A stretch of DNA of 64,000 nucleotides from Paenibacillus brevis. Lineage in GTDB: Bacteria; Bacillota; Bacilli; Paenibacillales; Paenibacillaceae. The translations under genes and the position numbers were made by a program. The stretch lies in assembly GCF_018919145.1 (NCBI RefSeq), contig NZ_JAHLQJ010000001.1:434001-498000 (forward strand), written 5' to 3'. Under the pieces are notes generated by a model that did no database searches, was not told the DNA's origin, and saw nothing but the letters and a program-made list of their open reading frames with translations. Shown here one piece after another: positions 59,283 to 64,000 of the stretch. Position 1 is the first letter of the stretch. Each line of letters begins with the position of its first letter.

Positions 59283-59327
59283 AAAAGACGCCTTCCGCCT
59301 CAATCCCATTGGTGAAAAGCGTCTTTT
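59283..59327. terminator. Orphan terminator-like hairpin
   Basis: AAAAGACGC and GCGTCTTTT enclose a 27-base loop, with T or A runs on both sides. No gene ends beside it: the secreted-protein gene starts at 59095 leftward and the MarR gene starts at 59480 rightward. The rest of this 384-base gap shows the MarR promoter only. Confidence 0.6.
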
Positions 59328-59406
59328 ATTTACTCAAATGAGTCTATCCCCAGCCTGCACTATAGTTCAACATTGTCATGATACTCGGGACTGAGTTTAC
59401 GTCAAA

Positions 59407-59459
59407 TTGACTCGCCAGAAGAAACTAAACTATAATAATCGCTAATAGTGTTAGCGATT
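59407..59459 (+). promoter_or_regulatory. Promoter and operator of the MarR gene
   Basis: TTGACT (59407-59412), 18 bases, TATAAT (59431-59436). It is directly followed by the palindrome AATCGCTAA-TAGTG-TTAGCGATT (59437-59459), which covers the transcription start and is a good candidate for autorepression by MarR. Confidence 0.8.
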
Positions 59460-59479
59460 TACTTGAAGGAGGTCGAACA

Positions 59480-59914
59480 ATGAATTTTGAGGCTACTGCC
59501 AACGAAATTCTTCAAGTCATGGAAGCCTTGTCTCGCAACTCTCCGCTCAAACAGATCGGCGAGCTGTCCAAAGGGGAAGTTTTTCTGCTGGGTTATTTGC
59601 ATTCCTACCGCGGGACTGCCAGATCAAACGTGCTTAGTGAAGCTTTGGGAACCAGTACAGCCCGGATTGCGGCAGCCGTGAAGAGCATGGAACGCAAGGG
59701 ATGGGTATATCGGGAAGGGGATCAGGAAGATCTTCGGAAGACGATTGTACATCTGACTCCGGAAGGGGAAGCGCATGTATTAGAATATCGGCGGCATGTA
59801 CGCAATGCCTTGAAGGATTTGCTTGAAGAGCTTGGCGAACAGGATACCGGGGAGTATCTGCGGATTGCTTGCAGGATGAATGAAATAGTTGCCAAAATGC
59901 ACTCTAATTCGTAA
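59480..59914 (+). CDS. MarR-family transcriptional regulator
   Basis: A 144-residue winged-helix protein. Core segments are LSKGEVFLLGYLHSYRG, the recognition helix GTSTARIAAAVKSMERKGWV and the wing REGDQEDLRKTIVHLTPEGE. It starts at ATG 59480 behind a strong AAGGAGG. A perfect palindrome over its own promoter suggests self-repression. The next gene, a membrane zinc-ribbon protein, is 19 bases downstream and probably co-transcribed. The ligand is unknown. Confidence 0.92.
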   Translation: MNFEATANEILQVMEALSRNSPLKQIGELSKGEVFLLGYLHSYRGTARSNVLSEALGTSTARIAAAVKSMERKGWVYREGDQEDLRKTIVHLTPEGEAHVLEYRRHVRNALKDLLEELGEQDTGEYLRIACRMNEIVAKMHSNS

Positions 59915-59933
59915 TTAAAAGGAGCTCGGAGAC

Positions 59934-60326
59934 ATGAAAGAACGAATCCGTCGATGGATGTTGGGCCGTTACGGGGTAGACCAGTTTGGGCAATTCTTAA
60001 ATATTACTGCTTTAATTATGCTCTTGCTGGGAAGCTTCCTCTCCCGTTTGCTGGGAACCTTCGGCTTTGTACTGATCCTCTATCAGACTTTCCGAATATT
60101 CAGCCGCAATATCGGAAAACGCAGCCAGGAAAATCTGGCCTATATCTCACTGCAACGAAAGATCACCGGAAGGCTTAAATCAGCCGCACAGCAGGTAAAG
60201 CAGTCGAGAACTCACCGGTTCTACAACTGCCCTTCCTGCAAACAGAAGGTGCGGGTCCCGAAGGGGAAGGGGAAAATTATGATTACCTGTCCGAAATGCA
60301 GAGCCCAATTCGAGAGAAAGAGCTAG
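59934..60326 (+). CDS. Small membrane protein with C-terminal zinc ribbon
   Basis: A 130-residue protein. Two close hydrophobic segments (about 22-55, LNITALIMLLLGSFLSRLLG then TFGFVLILYQTFRIF) are followed by a basic linker and a zinc ribbon with CPSCKQKVRVPKGKGK and CPKCRAQFE (two CXXC pairs 20 residues apart). Such proteins are common in Bacillales, often unassigned. It follows the MarR gene and shares its promoter. No terminator for this pair is clear except the hairpin at 60452, whose T run faces the other strand. Confidence 0.85.
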   Translation: MKERIRRWMLGRYGVDQFGQFLNITALIMLLLGSFLSRLLGTFGFVLILYQTFRIFSRNIGKRSQENLAYISLQRKITGRLKSAAQQVKQSRTHRFYNCPSCKQKVRVPKGKGKIMITCPKCRAQFERKS

Positions 60327-60451
60327 CCCCTGTTTGGATATATCATGATTAATCCTAAGCAGTTGAGTGAGAGTCATAAAGGACGGTATCAGGCGGTGTA
60401 TTGCGGGATGTTCCGGTATTACAAAGCACTTGATGGCGTTCATAAACAAAA

Positions 60452-60485
60452 CCTGCAGCCCCTTCTTCAACGAAGGAGCTGCAGG
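60452..60485 (-). terminator. Terminator of the his gene cluster
   Basis: On the minus strand CCTGCAGC-TCCTTC pairs with GAAGG-GGCTGCAGG, followed by TTTTGTTT, about 30 bases after the hisJ-like stop codon. Confidence 0.85.
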
Positions 60486-60515
60486 GGAATTTTCCTGATT
60501 CATCTATCTAAGTCT

Positions 60516-61343
60516 CTACTTTAACTCCAGCGGCACCATCGTCCGCCTACGCTCTTCAAACGTGGCTAACTCGCGTACACCCAGCTCATACAGCAGCGCT
60601 CGGGCCTGTTCCAGATGCTCGCCCAGCTTGAGCGGGTCATGCGCATCCGAGCCAACGGTGAGCGGGATGCCCAGTTCCACCGCAGCGGACAAAATCCGCC
60701 GGCTCGGGAACATTTCCGCCACCGGCTTGGACAAGCCCGAAGCATTCAGCTCCATTGCTACGCCAGCTTCTTTAACAGCCTTCAGCGTATGCAATTCCAG
60801 ATCGGCCGTCTCGGCCTCAAGCGCTGCAGCCGGGCGGTGACCGAAACGCTTGATCACGTCAAGATGACCCATGATGTCATAGAAGCCGGTTTGAGCCGCT
60901 TTGGCGACGGCATCATAGTACCGCTCATAGACGGCGAACACGTCCTGGCCTTCCCAGTGATGTACCTGCCGGAAGTCCGACACATCCCATTCACCGAGAA
61001 AATGAACGGAACCGATGACATAATCCCATGGATAGGCCTTGACGATCTCTTCAATCTGCCGCTCCCAGCCTTCGATGTAATCGCCCTCCAGCCCAACCCG
61101 GAGGTCGATCTGCCCGCGATATTTCTCCTTAAGCTGAAAAGCCTCCTCCACATAGCGGGGAAGCTCGTCCAGCGGCATCGCCATCTCGGGATAATAGGCA
61201 GCCGGGTCCACATGAAGCAGCGGCATATGGTCAGACAGTCCAAGCTGGGACAAGCCCAGCTCGATTCCCCGCTTCACGTATTCCTCCAGCTCGCCTACCG
61301 CATGACCGCAGCGGGCATGGTGCGTATGATAATCAATCAGCAT
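60516..61343 (-). CDS. hisJ: PHP-domain histidinol-phosphatase
   Basis: A 275-residue PHP-family phosphoesterase. Metal ligands are visible in DYHTHHARCGHAVGE, LSDHMPLLHVD, GLEGDYIEGWE, GSVHFLGEWDVS, MGHLDVIKRFGH and TVGSDAHDPLKLG. This is the HisJ/HisK type that removes the phosphate from histidinol phosphate, the penultimate step of histidine synthesis. It follows hisIE with its start inside the region just after that stop codon, which supports the pathway role. The ATG at 61343 has AAGGCGGTGG upstream; longer starts overlap hisIE. Confidence 0.92.
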   Translation of the reverse strand: MLIDYHTHHARCGHAVGELEEYVKRGIELGLSQLGLSDHMPLLHVDPAAYYPEMAMPLDELPRYVEEAFQLKEKYRGQIDLRVGLEGDYIEGWERQIEEIVKAYPWDYVIGSVHFLGEWDVSDFRQVHHWEGQDVFAVYERYYDAVAKAAQTGFYDIMGHLDVIKRFGHRPAAALEAETADLELHTLKAVKEAGVAMELNASGLSKPVAEMFPSRRILSAAVELGIPLTVGSDAHDPLKLGEHLEQARALLYELGVRELATFEERRRTMVPLELK

Positions 61344-61356
61344 ATTTGCCACCGCC

Positions 61357-62052
61357 TTAATCGCGCCGCGGCCGTTCATGCCGCCGTTCCAGCTCTGCCA
61401 TAATGTCATCCAGCGGCAAGTCCCGCTCGCGCAGCAGCACCAGCAGGTGATAGATCAGATCGCTGACCTCCAGCCGCAGCTCGTCGTTATCTCCATTTTT
61501 CGCAGCAATGATTGATTCGGCGGCCTCTTCACCCACTTTTTTCAGAATCTTATCGATGCCCTTCTCAAATAAATAGGTCGTATACGCGCCTTCGGGGCGT
61601 TCTTTATAACGCTCGCCAATCAACTGCTCCAGCTCCGCCAATACCTCAAAACGCCCGTGCGCAAGCACCGCCGAACCTTCCAGCTCTGCCGCTGTCCGAT
61701 AGAAGCAACTATCCTCGCCTGTATGGCAGGCAGGCCCGTTCCGATCCACCAGAACCAGCAAAGTATCTCCATCACAGTCGTAACTCAAAGACCGAATCTG
61801 TTGCGTATTTCCGGAGGTTGCCCCCTTGTTCCACAGCTCGCTGCGCGAACGGCTCCAGAACCAAGTCTGCCCGCTCTCAAGAGACTTACCGAGCGACGCC
61901 TTATTCATATAAGCCAGCATCAGCACCTCACGGCTCTGCGCATCCTGAACAATCGCAGGAACCAGTCCTTGATCATCCCAGCGAATCTGCTGCACAAGCT
62001 CTTCCAGCGGCTGGGACAGCCGCAATGCTTGATTTTGTCCGTCTGTTGTCAT
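61357..62052 (-). CDS. hisIE: Bifunctional phosphoribosyl-AMP cyclohydrolase / phosphoribosyl-ATP pyrophosphatase
   Basis: A 231-residue fusion. The N-terminal HisI domain (about 15-120) has [26 protein letters not shown], the zinc and metal residues [13 protein letters not shown] and GPACHTG. The C-terminal HisE domain (about 130-225) has [18 protein letters not shown] and [13 protein letters not shown]. It catalyses the second and third steps of histidine synthesis. It overlaps hisF by four bases, so the two are translated together. Confidence 0.97.
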   Translation of the reverse strand: MTTDGQNQALRLSQPLEELVQQIRWDDQGLVPAIVQDAQSREVLMLAYMNKASLGKSLESGQTWFWSRSRSELWNKGATSGNTQQIRSLSYDCDGDTLLVLVDRNGPACHTGEDSCFYRTAAELEGSAVLAHGRFEVLAELEQLIGERYKERPEGAYTTYLFEKGIDKILKKVGEEAAESIIAAKNGDNDELRLEVSDLIYHLLVLLRERDLPLDDIMAELERRHERPRRD

Positions 62053-62807
62053 CGCACTTCCACTCCTCTTGCTCTTAGATCCCGCTTCAAATCCGGAACC
62101 GCGATTTCTTTATAGTGAAAAATCGTCGCCGCCAGTGCCGCATCTGCCGCACCTTTCGTGAACACTTCGTAGAAATCATCCGGCTTCCCTGCTCCGCCCG
62201 AGGCAATCACAGGAATGCCTGCCGCTGCGCTAACTGCCTTCGTGAGCGGCAAGTCAAACCCATCCTTCGTGCCATCGGCATCCATACTGGTCAGCAAAAT
62301 TTCCCCCGCGCCCCGTGCCTCAGCTTCTTTAATCCATTCCAAGGCTTTGATGCCGGTTGCCTTTCGTCCGCCGTGCGTGTACACTTCCCACTCGCCCCAG
62401 GCCGGATTGAACTTCGCATCCACAGCAACAACGATACATTGAGAGCCAAAGCGGCGCGCCCCGTCCGAGATCAGCTCCGGGTTCAGCACAGCTGCCGTAT
62501 TAATACCGATCTTATCCGCCCCGGCCCGAAGAATGCGCTTCATGTCCTCCACTTGAGAAATGCCTCCGCCTACTGTGAAAGGAATCGCGATCTCTCCCGC
62601 CGTCTGGCGAACGACCTCGATCATCGTTGCCCGGCCCTCATTGGAAGCCGAGATATCGAGAAATACAATTTCGTCCGCCCCTTCACGATCATACAAGGCC
62701 GCCAATTCTACCGGGTCCCCTGCATCGCGAAGATTCACAAAATTCACGCCTTTGACAACCCGGCCATCCTTCACATCCAGGCAGGGAATAATCCGCTTTG
62801 CCAGCAT
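62049..62807 (-). CDS. hisF: Imidazole glycerol phosphate synthase, cyclase subunit
   Basis: A 252-residue TIM barrel with the catalytic aspartates in [15 protein letters not shown] and [12 protein letters not shown], plus [13 protein letters not shown] and the phosphate-binding [12 protein letters not shown]. It closes the imidazole ring using ammonia delivered by HisH, which is not encoded in this window. The ATG at 62807 (MLAKRIIPC) gives the family length exactly; an upstream GTG would add five residues. Confidence 0.98.
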   Translation of the reverse strand: MLAKRIIPCLDVKDGRVVKGVNFVNLRDAGDPVELAALYDREGADEIVFLDISASNEGRATMIEVVRQTAGEIAIPFTVGGGISQVEDMKRILRAGADKIGINTAAVLNPELISDGARRFGSQCIVVAVDAKFNPAWGEWEVYTHGGRKATGIKALEWIKEAEARGAGEILLTSMDADGTKDGFDLPLTKAVSAAAGIPVIASGGAGKPDDFYEVFTKGAADAALAATIFHYKEIAVPDLKRDLRARGVEVR

Positions 62808-62890
62808 CGTGCCTTCACCCACTTTCTATCATTTGCAGCCCGGTCTAGCCAACTTTAACCACAATTCCCCGGCTGGATTCAAAATCTAGT

Positions 62891-63640
62891 CTATTCTGCT
62901 GATTTTACCGTCGATATCGCCTGAATCGCTTGCGCCAAATCAATACTGCCCGTATACAGCGCCTTACCCACAATCGCTCCGCCGATCCCCTGCGTGGCAT
63001 AAGCTGCCAGTTTCAACAGATCATCCTGTACCGTCACGCCGCCGGAGGCAATCACTGTCCGTCCGGAAGCCTGAGCCAATGAGCGGATCGCCTCGACGTT
63101 TGGTCCCTGCATCATTCCATCACGGGAAATATCGGTGAAAATAAACGTCTCCGCACCTTTCGCCGCCAGCTCCTTGGCCAACATCTCCGCCTGCACCTTC
63201 GAGGTTTCCAGCCAGCCGCGTGTAGCTACAAAGCCATCCCTCGCATCGATGCCTATAGCCACCTTGTCGCCGTATGTACCGAGCACCGCTTCCGTAAATG
63301 CACGGTCCTCAATCGCGGCCGTGCCAAGAATGACCCGGCTTACACCAAGACCGAGCAGACGCTCCACATCCGCTAACGTGCGCAGCCCTCCGCCAACTTG
63401 CACCGGCACCTGTACGCTGCGGGCAATCTCGCCGATCAGTTCGTCGTTTACGGGATGCCCGGCCTTTGCCCCGTCCAGATCGACCAGATGAATATAGCTG
63501 CCGCCCTGAGCTTCCCAGGAACGGGCGACCTCCGCCGGATTCTCGTTATAAACCGTCTCCCGGGCATAATCCCCTTGCACCAGACGCACACATTTGCCGC
63601 CGCGGATATCGATGGCCGGATAAATTGTAAAAGCTGACAT
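62891..63640 (-). CDS. hisA: Phosphoribosylformimino-AICAR phosphate isomerase
   Basis: A 249-residue TIM barrel that opens the ring of ProFAR in histidine synthesis. The N-terminal YPAIDIRGGKCVRLVQGDY with the catalytic aspartate, VQVGGGLRTL, FTDISRDGMMQGPN with the second aspartate, and VIASGGVTVQDDL are present. The ATG at 63640 (MSAFTIYP) follows GGAGGAGCC; a longer in-frame start has no ribosome site. It is the first his gene in this window; nothing upstream to the window edge encodes hisH. Confidence 0.98.
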   Translation of the reverse strand: MSAFTIYPAIDIRGGKCVRLVQGDYARETVYNENPAEVARSWEAQGGSYIHLVDLDGAKAGHPVNDELIGEIARSVQVPVQVGGGLRTLADVERLLGLGVSRVILGTAAIEDRAFTEAVLGTYGDKVAIGIDARDGFVATRGWLETSKVQAEMLAKELAAKGAETFIFTDISRDGMMQGPNVEAIRSLAQASGRTVIASGGVTVQDDLLKLAAYATQGIGGAIVGKALYTGSIDLAQAIQAISTVKSAE

Positions 63641-63720
63641 ACAGGCTCCTCCTCTATACTCTTCATACCTAAATACGAAAACCAACAGGCCTGCATGAAG
63701 CCCTCTTACAGCCTGAATCG

Positions 63721-63905
63721 TTAGGTGTAAAAACTACAGTTATCAATCAATCATTTTTGAAAATCGGGAGAATAGCTGTACGCAGTACAACTATCCACTC
63801 GCTTAAAGGTCTCACATTAGAAAAACAGCAGATATAAGTGTACTTTGTGCAATTAAACTCTCCCGTCTTTAAACTTATGAAGAGAATAAATGTACTTTAT
63901 ACAAC
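63721..63905. repeat. Degenerate repeats at the right edge
   Basis: The 360 bases upstream of hisA contain no gene. Three related units share ATA-N2-TGTAC-N4-TACAA or a close form: ATAGCTGTACGCAGTACAA (63772), ATAAGTGTACTTTGTGCAA (63834) and ATAAATGTACTTTATACAA (63886). A weaker fourth unit is near 63723. Confidence 0.55.
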
Positions 63906-64000
63906 AAGCCGCATCAACATCAAGACGAGCCTGGTGACATTCAGTTCAGTGTAAGCTAACTCATAGAGTGCCATTAGAGCGGCCCCGCCCTCGGCATTAC

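Overview
The window looks like chromosomal DNA from a Paenibacillus-type member of the Bacillales. Evidence: Gram-positive Shine-Dalgarno sequences, GTG and TTG starts, LplB/YtcP-type sugar permeases, YesM/YesN-type two-component pairs, an S-layer-homology surface protein, and a gene order that follows the Bacillus subtilis his - trxB - rapZ/yvcK/whiA/crh - clpP - cggR/gap/pgk/tpi/gpm/eno segment. The genus is an inference; no 16S or marker search was possible.

Layout. 1-3.2 kb: a truncated amino-acid-type binding lipoprotein, then a divergent MFS transporter/LysR pair. 3.7-10.9 kb: the glycolytic operon on the minus strand, read cggR-gap-pgk-tpiA-gpmI-eno, with a recognisable promoter and CggR-type operator. 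11.2-17.6 kb: a LacI-controlled oligosaccharide operon (regulator, two permeases, binding lipoprotein, GH30 glycosidase) with the same 16-bp operator before the regulator and before the transporter genes. 17.6-21.2 kb: a tRNA-Arg, clpP with a CtsR-type promoter and a long leader, and adenine deaminase. 21.4-26.4 kb: a secreted DUF3298-type protein and potABCD, whose leader carries an intrinsic terminator. 26.6-31.9 kb: SIMPL protein, HPr/Crh, WhiA, YvcK, RapZ and glucokinase.

The right half mixes core genes (trxB at 45.3 kb, a TPR protein at 50-51.8 kb, hisA-hisF-hisIE-hisJ at 60.5-63.6 kb) with accessory blocks. These are a DUF438/hemerythrin protein and a two-component system sharing an Fnr-like palindrome; an XRE-TPR regulator with an overlapping 36-residue peptide gene; MazG; an HxlR/RidA pair; an Ig-repeat/SLH surface protein; a three-gene ABC exporter; a YvfRSTU-like ABC plus two-component cluster; a flavocytochrome-like lipoprotein beside a YesMN-type system; an FN3-repeat secreted protein; and a MarR/zinc-ribbon pair.

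The strongest candidate for an interesting system is the regulator/peptide pair at 35.9-37.4 kb. It has the form of an RRNPP (AimR-like, AloR-Aip type) peptide quorum-sensing cassette, with the pheromone precursor hidden in another frame over the end of the receptor gene. The window also carries at least two families of non-coding palindromic repeats. One is about 135 bp, with four full copies and one copy reduced to its ends. The other is exactly 83 bp, with two copies.
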